Source: Rahnella laticis
GTDB lineage: Bacteria > Pseudomonadota > Gammaproteobacteria > Enterobacterales > Enterobacteriaceae
Direction: 5' to 3'
Assembly: GCF_015644585.1 (NCBI RefSeq)
Contig: NZ_JADOBI010000003.1
Span: forward strand, 62,001-126,000
DNA length: 64,000 nucleotides
Position 1 is the first letter of the stretch. Every line of letters starts with the position of its first letter. The position numbers and the translations under genes are program-made. The notes under the pieces are model-generated. The model ran no database searches, was not told the DNA's origin, and saw nothing but the letters and a program-made list of their open reading frames with translations. Below, in pieces: positions 46,905 through 55,593 of this stretch.

Positions 46905-47191
46905 ATAATTTGGGGTGAGTCAGAGCGAACAGCATTATTACATATGCCGCCAAGAGATGTGATCAGAACGCTAATTCCGGCTACGGATTTTGCCGCAGCG
47001 AGGTGACTATATTCCGATGATTTTGCCAATGAAACAGACTGTATGGATTTACAGGAAGTTACTTTGATAATTGGAAGGCGTCTCGCAGGAATGACGTCTG
47101 CTCCCTCCCCTGCGAAGGGGAGGGCTGGGGTGGGGTATTAAAGGCGAATTCGAAAATTGAGGTTTGTGCGGACTGATCATTCAGTGAAATA
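46905..47191. promoter_or_regulatory. Leader of the C4 locus
   Basis: On the minus strand this holds TATAGTC near 47012, the hairpin CTGCGG-CAAAAT-CCGTAG (about 47000-46980) and target A (46974-46967), all in the same order as in the satellite at 14060-14105. The part right of 47059 contains a dispersed repeat (separate entry); no gene is seen there. Confidence 0.55.
47100..47140 (+). repeat. REP-like dispersed repeat, copy 1
   Basis: A 41-base sequence with the palindrome CTCCCCTGCGAAGGGGAG followed by a G-rich tail TGGGGTGGGGTATT. Nearly the same unit occurs at 56393-56432 and, inverted, at 56483-56521, always between genes. Confidence 0.8.
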
Positions 47192-48124
47192 TCAAACCAC
47201 ACCAACACCCATCCTTTCCCGTGCTTCTTCATAGGTCGGCATTGATGCCGCAGCCCCTGCTCTTTCCACACAAACTGACGCGTACGCGGAGGCAAATTGC
47301 GCGGCTTCGGAAAGCGTGGAACCGGCGGCGAGTTGTGAGGCTAATGCGCCGTTGAAGGCATCGCCTGCGCCGGTGGTATCGACCGGTGTGGCCGGGCAGG
47401 CGGCGATGATCTGCGTTTCGCCATTCACGGAAAGCAGTGCGCCCTGCGTGCCGAGCGTGACGATCAGTGCCTGAATGCCTTTAGCGTGCAGCGCGTGGGC
47501 AGCGCGCTTTGCGGATGGAATATCGTGAACCTCAATGCCGGTCAGTAATGTGCATTCGGTGGCGTTGGGCGTGAGCAAATCGACCTGCGCCAGCAGGTGG
47601 TCGGAAACCGGCTGGAACGGCGCGGGGTTGAGGATAATGTACGTCCCGTTTTCCCTGGCGATGTTGATCAGCTTTTCGATAGCCGGAAGATTATTTTCCA
47701 GCTGCGTCAGCAGGATATCGGCAGCGGCTACCGCCGGGCGGCATTGTTCGACTTCTTCGTCGGTGACCGTCAGGTTCGCGCCCGGATCGACCGCTATCAT
47801 GTTTTCTGCGTCCGCACCGGCGACGTAAATCAGCGCGTTGCCGGTCGGGCATTCGCTGGTGGAAAACAGCGTGACGGCGTCGAAACCGGCGTTGTCGAGG
47901 TGGCGGCGGGCGAACATGCCGAAATCATCGCGCCCGACTTTCCCGATGTAATGCACCCGTGCACCGGCGCGCAGTGCGGCAACCGCCTGGTTCGCGCCCT
48001 TTCCGCCCGCGCCCATCATGCTGTTGCGCGCAATCAGGGATTCTCCCGGTTTGGGGAAACGCGCCATGCCAGCGACGATGTCGAGGTTGAAAGAACCAAA
48101 TACGCATACCTTGCCTTTTTTCAT
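47192..48124 (-). CDS. PfkB-family sugar kinase (ribokinase-like)
   Basis: 310-residue carbohydrate kinase. N-terminal VFGSFNLDIVAGMARFPKPGES and GGKGANQAVAALR, and the C-terminal catalytic DTTGAGDAFNGALA with the base Asp. Close to RbsK in type. Last gene of an operon that already has a ROK kinase, so the two kinases may act on different sugars or at different steps. Its ATG overlaps the end of the ROK kinase gene by four bases. Confidence 0.88.
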   Translation of the reverse strand: MKKGKVCVFGSFNLDIVAGMARFPKPGESLIARNSMMGAGGKGANQAVAALRAGARVHYIGKVGRDDFGMFARRHLDNAGFDAVTLFSTSECPTGNALIYVAGADAENMIAVDPGANLTVTDEEVEQCRPAVAAADILLTQLENNLPAIEKLINIARENGTYIILNPAPFQPVSDHLLAQVDLLTPNATECTLLTGIEVHDIPSAKRAAHALHAKGIQALIVTLGTQGALLSVNGETQIIAACPATPVDTTGAGDAFNGALASQLAAGSTLSEAAQFASAYASVCVERAGAAASMPTYEEARERMGVGVV

Positions 48125-49053
48125 GCCTCTCTCCTGAAAGAAAACGGTCGTGACTGCGACTGAAAAACGCGTTGTGCGGCCAGACAGGCGCCGCGGCAGC
48201 CGGTCTCATCGGTGACGGCGCTGAAGTGGATCTTCAGTCCGTTCGCCGGATACGGGCTGCGCAGATGGCTGCGCAACTGCTGTTCAAGCTGCGCCAGCGG
48301 GAAATTCTCCATCGCCAGCACACCGCCGCCGAGCACCAGATATTCCGGGTCCAGAATGTTCATTTCACTGGCGATCGTCCGCGCCAGACGCGCGACAAAT
48401 TCGGTTAAATCCACATGTTCTGCATGATGCACAAACAGTTCGGCGAACGGCGTTTGCGGTGCGTGCTGCCGCGCCCAGCCGGTCAGCCAGTTGCCGGACG
48501 TCAGCGTTTCGACGCACCCGGTTTTGCCGCAGGGACACAACAGCGGATTGCCTGCCAGCGGAATGTGCCCTAGCTCGCCCGCACCGCCATGTGCACCATG
48601 ATAAAAATCGCCGTTAATCCACAAACTGTTGCCCAGACCGGTGCCCAGATACAGGCCGACGGCGACGTCCGGCAGCGCGTCGTGCTGAAGTAAATCCCAC
48701 CACATCAGATGGTTAACGTCTTTATCCATCGTCACCGGCAGATGCAGCCGCTGCGCAAGCTGCTCCGCGACCGGCTGATTATCCAGCGCGGAAATAAACG
48801 GCAGCGATAACACGGTTTGCCGGTCGCGGGATAAGATCCCCGGCAAACCGAGCATCACCTGTGCCACCTGATGATGCGGATCCTGCGCATCCAGATACCC
48901 GCGGATCAGTGCTTCCAGCCCGCTCAGCGGATCACTTTGCCCTGCCCAACTTTGCGTCGGGGTTTTGTGGTAGCCGCGAAAATTTTGCTGGCTGTCCATC
49001 AGCATTAAACGGGTATTGGTGCCCCCGACGTCCACTCCAAGAAAATGCGGCAT
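48121..49053 (-). CDS. ROK-family sugar kinase (AlsK-like)
   Basis: 310 residues: N-terminal phosphate loop GVDVGGTNTRLML, catalytic Asp in MDKDVNHLMWWD, YLGTGLGNSLWING, GELGHIPL, and the zinc motif CPCGKTGCVETLTSG of ROK proteins. Best likeness is to E. coli D-allose kinase AlsK, supported by the AlsE-like epimerase gene just upstream. Substrate probably D-allose or another rare hexose. Confidence 0.85.
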   Translation of the reverse strand: MPHFLGVDVGGTNTRLMLMDSQQNFRGYHKTPTQSWAGQSDPLSGLEALIRGYLDAQDPHHQVAQVMLGLPGILSRDRQTVLSLPFISALDNQPVAEQLAQRLHLPVTMDKDVNHLMWWDLLQHDALPDVAVGLYLGTGLGNSLWINGDFYHGAHGGAGELGHIPLAGNPLLCPCGKTGCVETLTSGNWLTGWARQHAPQTPFAELFVHHAEHVDLTEFVARLARTIASEMNILDPEYLVLGGGVLAMENFPLAQLEQQLRSHLRSPYPANGLKIHFSAVTDETGCRGACLAAQRVFQSQSRPFSFRREA

Positions 49054-49068
49054 ACGGCTCTCCTGCCC

Positions 49069-49749
49069 TCAGGCTGCGTGACGCGCCTGACGCATCTGAT
49101 CGAGCATTTTGTCCCAGGCAATATCCAGATCGCTGTCGAGCGTGAACAGGCCGGAACTGCCGACGATCAACACTTCCGCGCCCGCAGACATCAGATCCTG
49201 ATACGTCCGCAGGTTGCAGGATCCGTCGATTTCGATCAGATAGCGGTAGCCTTTTTGCTGTTTGAGATCGCGCAGCTGGGCAATTTTCCCCAGCATTTCC
49301 GGGATGAACGGCTGCCCGGCGTAGCCCGGATCGACAGTCATGACGGTAATTTTGTCCAGCAGATGAATGTAGTGCTGGATGTATTCCACCGGCGTCGCAG
49401 GGTTGAGTACCACGCCGACCTTTTTACCCAGAGAACGGATCTGGTTGATGATGCGGAACGCGTCGCGGTTGATGGTTTCGGCGTGCGGGCAAATAAAATC
49501 AGCACCGGCTCTGGCTATCGGTTCGATAAAGTCGGACGGATTTTCCACCATCATATGCACGTCCAGAACCAGCGGCGTATGCGGGCGGATCTGTTCGATG
49601 AAGAACGGCGACAGCGTGATGTTTTTGACGTAATGGCCGTCCATGATGTCGATGTGCAGCATGTCAGCGCGGCGGTTCAGCACCTCCAGTTGCTGTCTGA
49701 TGTCTATCAGGCTCATGCACATCAGCGACGGAGAAATTTTGTATTCCAT
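49069..49749 (-). CDS. alsE: AlsE-like ketose-phosphate 3-epimerase
   Basis: 226-residue TIM-barrel enzyme of the ribulose-phosphate 3-epimerase family. Start KISPSLMCM, metal-binding HIDIMDGHYVKN, TVDPGYAGQPFIPEML and EIDGSC. The MCM after SPSL and the overall sequence fit D-allulose-6-phosphate 3-epimerase (AlsE) better than Rpe. It would convert allulose 6-phosphate to fructose 6-phosphate. AlsI isomerase, needed for allose, is not in the operon. Confidence 0.87.
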   Translation of the reverse strand: MEYKISPSLMCMSLIDIRQQLEVLNRRADMLHIDIMDGHYVKNITLSPFFIEQIRPHTPLVLDVHMMVENPSDFIEPIARAGADFICPHAETINRDAFRIINQIRSLGKKVGVVLNPATPVEYIQHYIHLLDKITVMTVDPGYAGQPFIPEMLGKIAQLRDLKQQKGYRYLIEIDGSCNLRTYQDLMSAGAEVLIVGSSGLFTLDSDLDIAWDKMLDQMRQARHAA

Positions 49750-49798
49750 GATGTTTTCCTAAGGTCAGAGGCTATGAAAATAAGCTTTAAAATAAGGG

Positions 49799-50872
49799 TT
49801 AAGGTTGTGCAGCCCGCGCTTTGGCGGCGCTCATGCGTCCTGCGCGTTTTTGCAGGAAACGGGCACGGAAGAATTTCAGCGCCAGCACCACAATCAGTAC
49901 CGCGCCCCACATCGCCAGGCTGAAATGCGGGCTGACGTTCAACAGATTCAGGCCGGTAGAAATTACCTGGAGGACAATCAGCGAGAGCACCACGCCCGCT
50001 ACTTTGCCGAATCCGCCGTTCGGGTCGGTGCCGCCTAAAATGATCGCCAGTACGGTCAGCAGCAGGTAAGAATCGCCGTAGCCCATACGCGCCGAGTTGA
50101 AGCGCGCCATCATCACCAGCCCGGCAATCACGCATAACATGCTGGAAATCACGTAAATGGCGATGAGGACACGGTGCGTGTTGACGCCGCTGAAATGGGT
50201 GGCGTTGATGTTGCTGCCGCTCATGTAGATGTATTTGCCAAGGCGCGTGCGTTCGAGGAACACCGCGATGAATACCGCCGTCAGCAGGAAGATAATCAGC
50301 GGAACCGGCACGCCGAGCAGCGTTTCCGCGCCGATAAAGCGCACGATGTCGGGCATGCCGCTGATGGCCGCGCCGCGTGAAAGATAGATACCGACGCCGT
50401 TCACCATCGTCATGGTGGCGAGCGTGACCAGAATCGGATGCGCCCCGACATAGGCCACCAGCGCACCGGTCAGCATGCCGATGACCAGCGCCAGAATCAT
50501 TGAGCCAACCAGCGCCACCGTCAGCCAGACCGCCTGCATCGCCATGCTGGCATCGGGCGGCAGCCAGGTCAGAAACACCCACGCCATCAGCAGGCTGGTC
50601 AGGTTAGCGGTGGCGATAATGCACAGATTCAGGCCGCCGCTGAGGATCGGGATAAACATAGCCAGCGTCAGCAAACCGAGTTCCGGCAGCTGAAACGCGA
50701 CGCTCATAAAGGTGGCGTCACTGAAGAATCGCCCCGGCATCGCCAGGCTGAAACCGATAATGACCACCAGCAGCAACAGCGATAATCCCAGTGTGGTGCT
50801 GTCTATTTTCAGGGAAGCTATTTTCAGCCGTGGCCGGTCTTTAAGATTCACATTTCTGCTTTTCGCGAACAT
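49799..50872 (-). CDS. Sugar ABC transporter permease (RbsC/AlsC type), second
   Basis: 357-residue CUT2 permease with about ten hydrophobic segments; GGLNLCIIATANLTSLLMAW, AYVGAHPILVTLATM and ILGGTDPNGGFGKVAGV are the family blocks. The basic C-terminal tail (RARFLQKRAGRMSAAKAR) is unusual. The operon has two different permease genes, which may form a heterodimer, as in autoinducer-2 or rhamnose importers. Confidence 0.88.
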   Translation of the reverse strand: MFAKSRNVNLKDRPRLKIASLKIDSTTLGLSLLLLVVIIGFSLAMPGRFFSDATFMSVAFQLPELGLLTLAMFIPILSGGLNLCIIATANLTSLLMAWVFLTWLPPDASMAMQAVWLTVALVGSMILALVIGMLTGALVAYVGAHPILVTLATMTMVNGVGIYLSRGAAISGMPDIVRFIGAETLLGVPVPLIIFLLTAVFIAVFLERTRLGKYIYMSGSNINATHFSGVNTHRVLIAIYVISSMLCVIAGLVMMARFNSARMGYGDSYLLLTVLAIILGGTDPNGGFGKVAGVVLSLIVLQVISTGLNLLNVSPHFSLAMWGAVLIVVLALKFFRARFLQKRAGRMSAAKARAAQP

Positions 50873-50883
50873 AGCGGTTTTCC

Positions 50884-51873
50884 TCAGGCGAAGCCGACTT
50901 CGGTTTCTTTGCGTTTCTTGTAATGGGTGACGGTGATGGCCGCGACAATCACCACGCCGATGACGATATTCATGAAGTAGCTGGAGACGCCGACCAGGTT
51001 GAGGCCGTTTTTCAGCACGCCAATCAGGAACACGCCCATCAGTGTGCCGACCACGCTGCCTTTGCCGCCGTTAAGGCTGGCGCCGCCGAGCACCGCAGCA
51101 GCCAGAACATCCAGCTCGCCGCCGACCAGCGCATTCGGCACCACTTCGCCGACGCGGTAGACCTGAACCAGCCCGCCAATCGCCGCCATCGCGCCGAGAT
51201 AGCCGTACGCAAACAGGTGCAGCAGACCAACGCGGATGCCAATGCGGCGCGCGGATTCCTGATCACCACCGACCGCAAACAGCTGACGGCCCAGATGCGT
51301 TTTGTTGAGTAAAATCCAGCTCAGCGCTGCCACCGCCAGCATCACGACAACCGGCAAGCCAATCTGGTAATGCTGCTCGCCGACGCTGAACGGCAGGACG
51401 CGGATCGGCGTGGTCAGCCAGTCCGGCAGGTCGTAGAGGCTGGTGCCGTTGGTCAGCCACATCAGCATGCCGAACAGAAGTGACTGCATGCTGATGGTGA
51501 CGATGATCGAGACAATGCGCAGGCAGTAGATCAGGATGGCGTTGATCATCCCGAGGACGGTGCCGATCGCGATCGCCAGTAAAATGCTGCCGGTCGGGCT
51601 GCTCAGGCCATAATGAATGGCCAGCGTGGCGATGAGGTACTGCACGACGGAAGCGACCGCCGCGAAGGAAATATCAATGCCGCCGGTGACCAGCACCACA
51701 AATAAGCCGAGGGCAAAAACGCCGCTGACGGCGTAGCTTTCGGTCAGATCGAGCAGGTTCTGAAGCGTCAGAAACTGATTGGTGAGCAGGGAAAACGTGA
51801 CGATAACCACCAGCAAAACCCAGGCTAAATAACCTTCGTTGCTGGACGGGCGTAACCGGCTGAGCTTAAGCAT
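50884..51873 (-). CDS. Sugar ABC transporter permease (RbsC type), first
   Basis: 329-residue CUT2 permease: VVLVTGGIDISFAAVASVVQYL, IVSIIVTISMQSLLFG, and VLGGASLNGGKGSVVGTLMG. The ATG at 51873 is used because it has GGAGG upstream and overlaps the ATPase stop by eight bases; the ORF start further upstream has no support. Pairs with the following permease. Confidence 0.9.
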   Translation of the reverse strand: MLKLSRLRPSSNEGYLAWVLLVVIVTFSLLTNQFLTLQNLLDLTESYAVSGVFALGLFVVLVTGGIDISFAAVASVVQYLIATLAIHYGLSSPTGSILLAIAIGTVLGMINAILIYCLRIVSIIVTISMQSLLFGMLMWLTNGTSLYDLPDWLTTPIRVLPFSVGEQHYQIGLPVVVMLAVAALSWILLNKTHLGRQLFAVGGDQESARRIGIRVGLLHLFAYGYLGAMAAIGGLVQVYRVGEVVPNALVGGELDVLAAAVLGGASLNGGKGSVVGTLMGVFLIGVLKNGLNLVGVSSYFMNIVIGVVIVAAITVTHYKKRKETEVGFA

Positions 51874-53398
51874 TGACCGCCTCCGCAAGCTGTTGCTGAG
51901 TAATCGCGCCCGGAAGATATTCGCCCTTCACCGTACCTTCGGAGAAATGCAGTACGCGGTCGCAGTTGAAATACACTTCCGGCACTTCGTCGGAAATCAG
52001 CAGGATCGAAATGCCCTCTTCCGCCAGCTGATGCACCAACTGGTAAATACTGGCTTTCGCACCGACGTCCACGCCGACGGTCGGTGAATCGAGGATCAGA
52101 ATTTTCGGCTGCGTCAGCACCCATTTCGCCAGCACGATTTTTTGCTGATTGCCGCCGGACAGCGTGGAAATCGCCTGATCCGGGTTCGCGACTTTGACGC
52201 CGAGTTTTTCGATCCACTGCTGGATGATCTTGTTTTTGCGGTATTCGTCGATCAGATGAAAACGGCTGCGCAGCTGATCCATGATCGCCAGCACGGTGTT
52301 GTCGCCGACCGATTGCTGCTGGATCAGTCCCAGCGTCAGCCTGTCTTCAGAGACATAGCCGATGCCGGATTTGATCGCGTCTTCGTGGCTGCGAAAACGC
52401 ACCGGTTTGCTGTCGAGGTAGATTTTGCCGCTGTCCGGTTTGGTCATACCAAACAGGCTTAGCGCCAGTTCGGTGCGTCCGGAACCGAGCAGGCCGCACA
52501 GGCCGAGCACTTCGCCGGCGTGCAGTTTGAAACTGACGTCGTGGTACTGGCCTTCGCGGGTGAGTTTGTCGGCTTCCAGCATGATGCGTTCGTCATTCAT
52601 GTTGGCGGCTTTCAGGCGGTAATCGAGTCTGAGGCCGGTCATCAGCTCGGTCAGGCGTTCGCTGCTGACTTCAGAGGCCGGGAAGGTGCCGACTTTTTTG
52701 CCGTCACGAATGACCGTGACGCTGTCGGAAATCTCCAGCACTTCGTCGAGACGATGGCTGACGAAGACCACGCTGATGCCTTTGTTTTTCAGGTAATGCA
52801 CGGTACGCAGCAGCTGATTCACTTCGGTGCGGGTCAGCGAGGCGGTCGGTTCATCCATAATGACTAACCGCGCATCGGCGACCAGCGCGCGACAAATTGC
52901 CACCTGCTGGCGCTGGGCAATCGGCAGCGCCGACACTTTGCTGTCGAGATCTAAGGTGTAATTGAGTTCAGTCAGGATGCGCTGCGCGGTGTCGCGCAGG
53001 CGTGACGGGCGATACCAGCCCATCAGCCCTTGCAGGTTGTGGTCGAACGCGATGTTTTCAAACACGCTCAGGTTCGGAAACAGCGACAGATCCTGATAGA
53101 TCACCTGAACGCCAAACTGCCGCGCCTGATCCGGGCTGAGTTTGCTGAACGTCTGAAGCCCCTGCGTGGCAGAACCCAGCGTGATCCGGCAACCGTTATC
53201 CGGCTGATAAACCCCCGAGATCACTTTGATCAACGTACTTTTACCGCAGCCGTTGGTGCCCGCCAGGCAGTGAACTTCCCCCGGCATCAGCCGCAGGGAA
53301 ATGTCGTTAAGCGCGCGCTGTCCGCCAAAGGTCACCGACAGATTCTGTACATCAATCAGCGGCGTGTTGTCTGTTTGAATGATCTCGGAGATTGCCAT
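51866..53398 (-). CDS. Sugar ABC transporter ATP-binding protein (RbsA/AlsA type)
   Basis: 510-residue CUT2 ATPase with two nucleotide-binding domains. First: Walker A LAGTNGCGKSTLIKVISG, Walker B RLVIMDEPTASLT. Second: LCGLLGSGRTELALSLFG (degenerate Walker A, normal for the family), LSGGNQQKIVLAKWV, ILILDSPTVGVD. The domain asymmetry is typical for RbsA-like proteins. Confidence 0.93.
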   Translation of the reverse strand: MAISEIIQTDNTPLIDVQNLSVTFGGQRALNDISLRLMPGEVHCLAGTNGCGKSTLIKVISGVYQPDNGCRITLGSATQGLQTFSKLSPDQARQFGVQVIYQDLSLFPNLSVFENIAFDHNLQGLMGWYRPSRLRDTAQRILTELNYTLDLDSKVSALPIAQRQQVAICRALVADARLVIMDEPTASLTRTEVNQLLRTVHYLKNKGISVVFVSHRLDEVLEISDSVTVIRDGKKVGTFPASEVSSERLTELMTGLRLDYRLKAANMNDERIMLEADKLTREGQYHDVSFKLHAGEVLGLCGLLGSGRTELALSLFGMTKPDSGKIYLDSKPVRFRSHEDAIKSGIGYVSEDRLTLGLIQQQSVGDNTVLAIMDQLRSRFHLIDEYRKNKIIQQWIEKLGVKVANPDQAISTLSGGNQQKIVLAKWVLTQPKILILDSPTVGVDVGAKASIYQLVHQLAEEGISILLISDEVPEVYFNCDRVLHFSEGTVKGEYLPGAITQQQLAEAVNA

Positions 53399-53400
53399 GA

Positions 53401-54387
53401 TTACAGCCCCATTTTGACCAGTTTCGGCAGGTTCGCTTTATCCAGACTTTCGGTTTCGTTGCCCAGAATGGTGCGCGTGGCTTCATCAACTTTCACTTTA
53501 CCCATGCCTTCGATGGTCATGCCGTCAGTGATTTTTTCGCCTTTTTCCAGCTTCTCGGCGATGCGCACGAACACTTCCCCGGCCACCATCGGGTTCCAGA
53601 TAAAGCCGCCTTTGATGGCACCGGCTTTCACCAGGCTTGCGCCCTGTCCCGGACTGAATGGCCCGAAGACGCAGACATCATCGGTTTTGCCGCGGTTAAG
53701 CACCGCACGGCCTGCGCCGATGGGGCCTTGTGAACCGATCGCCAGAATGCCTTTCAGGTTGGCGTCTTTAGACATCAGGTCGTTGGTAGTTCGGATGCTG
53801 TCATCAAGCGATTCGCCGACACCAAATTTGTCACCGACCAGATGCATGTTCGGATAATGTTCTTTCTGATAATTGATGGCCGCGTCAGCCCATTTCTGAT
53901 GCAGAGGCACGGTCAGGCTGCCGACGTACACCGCGTAATCGCCTTTTTCTTTCATACATTGTGCGAGAGCGATCATGTGGTTAATGCCGTGCTGCGTGGC
54001 GTCGACCATTTCGAAATCCCAGTCGGCGTATTTCTGATCCGGCGATTCATGCACGATGACTTTGATCCCGGCGTCGTGTGCGCGTTTCAGCACCGGCTCC
54101 AGCACGCGGGCGTCGTTGGGTACCACGCCGATCACATCCACTTTCTGGGCGATCAGATCTTCAATTGCACGCACCTGCAATGCCGGATCGGCACTGGTCG
54201 GGCCGACCTGCCATGCGTCGATCCCGCGTTTCGCCGCTTCGCTTTTGATCCCGGCTTCCATCGCGTTGAACCAGGCGTTACCGCCGACTTTCACCACCAC
54301 GCCCATGCGAATTTTGTCAGCGGCGTGTGCTGACAGGGACAACATGGCTGTGGCGAACAGGCAGGCAAGAACGGATTTCTTGATCAT
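53401..54387 (-). CDS. Sugar ABC transporter binding protein (periplasmic binding protein 4 family)
   Basis: 328 residues with a signal peptide (KKSVLACLFATAMLSLSAHA). The mature part begins DKIRMGVVVKVGGNAWFNAMEAGIK and has the LsrB/RhaS-like pattern DVIGVVPNDARVLEPVLKRAHDAGIKVIVHES. Binds a sugar, possibly a rare hexose given the epimerase and kinases. Two bases before the ATPase gene. Confidence 0.9.
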   Translation of the reverse strand: MIKKSVLACLFATAMLSLSAHAADKIRMGVVVKVGGNAWFNAMEAGIKSEAAKRGIDAWQVGPTSADPALQVRAIEDLIAQKVDVIGVVPNDARVLEPVLKRAHDAGIKVIVHESPDQKYADWDFEMVDATQHGINHMIALAQCMKEKGDYAVYVGSLTVPLHQKWADAAINYQKEHYPNMHLVGDKFGVGESLDDSIRTTNDLMSKDANLKGILAIGSQGPIGAGRAVLNRGKTDDVCVFGPFSPGQGASLVKAGAIKGGFIWNPMVAGEVFVRIAEKLEKGEKITDGMTIEGMGKVKVDEATRTILGNETESLDKANLPKLVKMGL

Positions 54388-54405
54388 GTTTACTCTCCTG
54401 GGAGG

Positions 54406-55263
54406 TCAGTTATTTACCGCAGCAAACGGGCCGTTGCGGTTGTTTTTAGTTTTTTTCTGTAGGGGTGACGGAGAAACTTCAATCACGTTAACGTTGCTCC
54501 AGGCCAGTTCCTGGCGGAATTCCTCATCCTCCAGATGGTCTGTTATCAGTGTGTCGATTTCCCGGTAGTGGCAGATCCGCGCAAAAGAGCGGCGGCCGAA
54601 TTTGCTGGAGTCAGCCAGCAAAATTTTGTGCTCGGAGGAAAGCAGCATTTGCTGTTTCAGCCGCGCGTGATGCTCGTTGCTTTCACGGATCCCACCTTCG
54701 TGGCTGATACCGTGACAGGAGAAAAACAATTTGTTGATGACGAACTCTTTCAGCATTTGCTCGGCCAGCACGCCGACAAAATCTTCATATTTCGCCGAAT
54801 ATTCACCGCCCAAACCGATGGTGCGCACATTGGCTTTCACCGACAGCGTCTGGATGATCTGCACTGAGTTGGTCAGCACCACCAGCTGAATATCGGGCAA
54901 CTGGCGCGCCAGATACCAGCTGGTCGAACTGCTGTCGAGCAGCAGACAGTCCCCCGGATTAATCAACTGCAATGCGCGTTTGGCGATGCGCGTTTTGCTG
55001 TCAGGCGACTGATTACTGCGGTCGCGAAACGATTCGCCCTGTTCAATCTGCGACGGCACATAGGTTTTTTCGCCCGCCGAATGTTCCGTAAAGACCGCGC
55101 CGCCGTGGCTGCGTAACAGCACGCCGCGCTTTTCCAGCAGCGCCAGATCCCGTCGTGCCGTTTCCAGCGAGATACGGCATAGCTGCGCCACTTCCTGCAC
55201 CAGAATGCGTCCGCGCTGGGTGAGAATCTCGGTAATAAAACGATGTCGCTCTACTGGCAGCAT
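54406..55263 (-). CDS. DeoR-family regulator of the rare-sugar operon
   Basis: 285 residues: N-terminal helix-turn-helix LPVERHRFITEILTQRGRILVQEVAQLCRISLETARRDL, then the sugar-phosphate sensing domain with LLLDSSSTSWYLA, VLTNSVQII and GLGGEYS. The ATG at 55263 has GAGGAA upstream; the longer frame adds 29 residues unlike the family. First gene of its own operon (18 bases before the binding protein), so it probably controls itself; repeated TGACCGTTTG motifs lie upstream. Confidence 0.9.
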   Translation of the reverse strand: MLPVERHRFITEILTQRGRILVQEVAQLCRISLETARRDLALLEKRGVLLRSHGGAVFTEHSAGEKTYVPSQIEQGESFRDRSNQSPDSKTRIAKRALQLINPGDCLLLDSSSTSWYLARQLPDIQLVVLTNSVQIIQTLSVKANVRTIGLGGEYSAKYEDFVGVLAEQMLKEFVINKLFFSCHGISHEGGIRESNEHHARLKQQMLLSSEHKILLADSSKFGRRSFARICHYREIDTLITDHLEDEEFRQELAWSNVNVIEVSPSPLQKKTKNNRNGPFAAVNN

Positions 55264-55368
55264 GTGGTGATTCCTCTTTCCCGATGTCAAACAGGATACG
55301 CAGCCCAGTGGTTGTGGAATGCGCAGTGCCTCAAACGCGGCTGTGTGCATTTTTTGCCACCGCCGTCA

Positions 55369-55547
55369 TGTGATAGTTGTCACGAAAAGCTGAGAAAAGA
55401 TGAAATGTTAAAGTTTGGATCTGTGGCGGGAACGGCATTAAATCGTCATTTGCGTTGCAACAAGACAGCAACAGTTTTGCAAACGGTCACAATTCCTCGT
55501 GGTTTCTCATGACCGGTTATGACCGTTTGTGTGGAGTTGACCGTTTG
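55369..55547 (-). promoter_or_regulatory. CRP site and repeated operators upstream of the sugar operon
   Basis: TGTGATAGTTGTCACG (55369-55384) is a good CRP box (TGTGA-N6-TCACa). Further upstream TGACCGTTTG occurs as direct repeats at 55520-55529 and 55538-55547 and in inverse (CAAACGGTCA) at 55480-55489, with a degenerate copy at 55510-55519. They are the likely binding sites of the DeoR regulator. The rest of the 55264-55593 gap shows nothing else but a terminator. Confidence 0.6.
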
Positions 55548-55549
55548 AG

Positions 55550-55578
55550 CATAAAAAAAGCGCCTTAAGGCGCTTCTG
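55550..55578 (-). terminator. Terminator of ygfF
   Basis: AAGCGCC-TTAA-GGCGCTT (55558-55575) is a perfect hairpin; on the minus strand it is followed by a run of T. Confidence 0.82.
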
Positions 55579-55593
55579 CATTCGAAGAAAGTA

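Noticed and set aside
47059-47295. 78-codon minus-strand ORF after the ribokinase-like gene
   Set aside because: It reads through the REP-like repeat and overlaps the end of the kinase gene in another frame; no start signal.
49722-50582. 286-codon ORF overlapping the RbsC-type permease gene
   Set aside because: Arg/His/Gly-rich translation typical of a GC-rich shadow frame; the permease frame has the membrane segments and family motifs.
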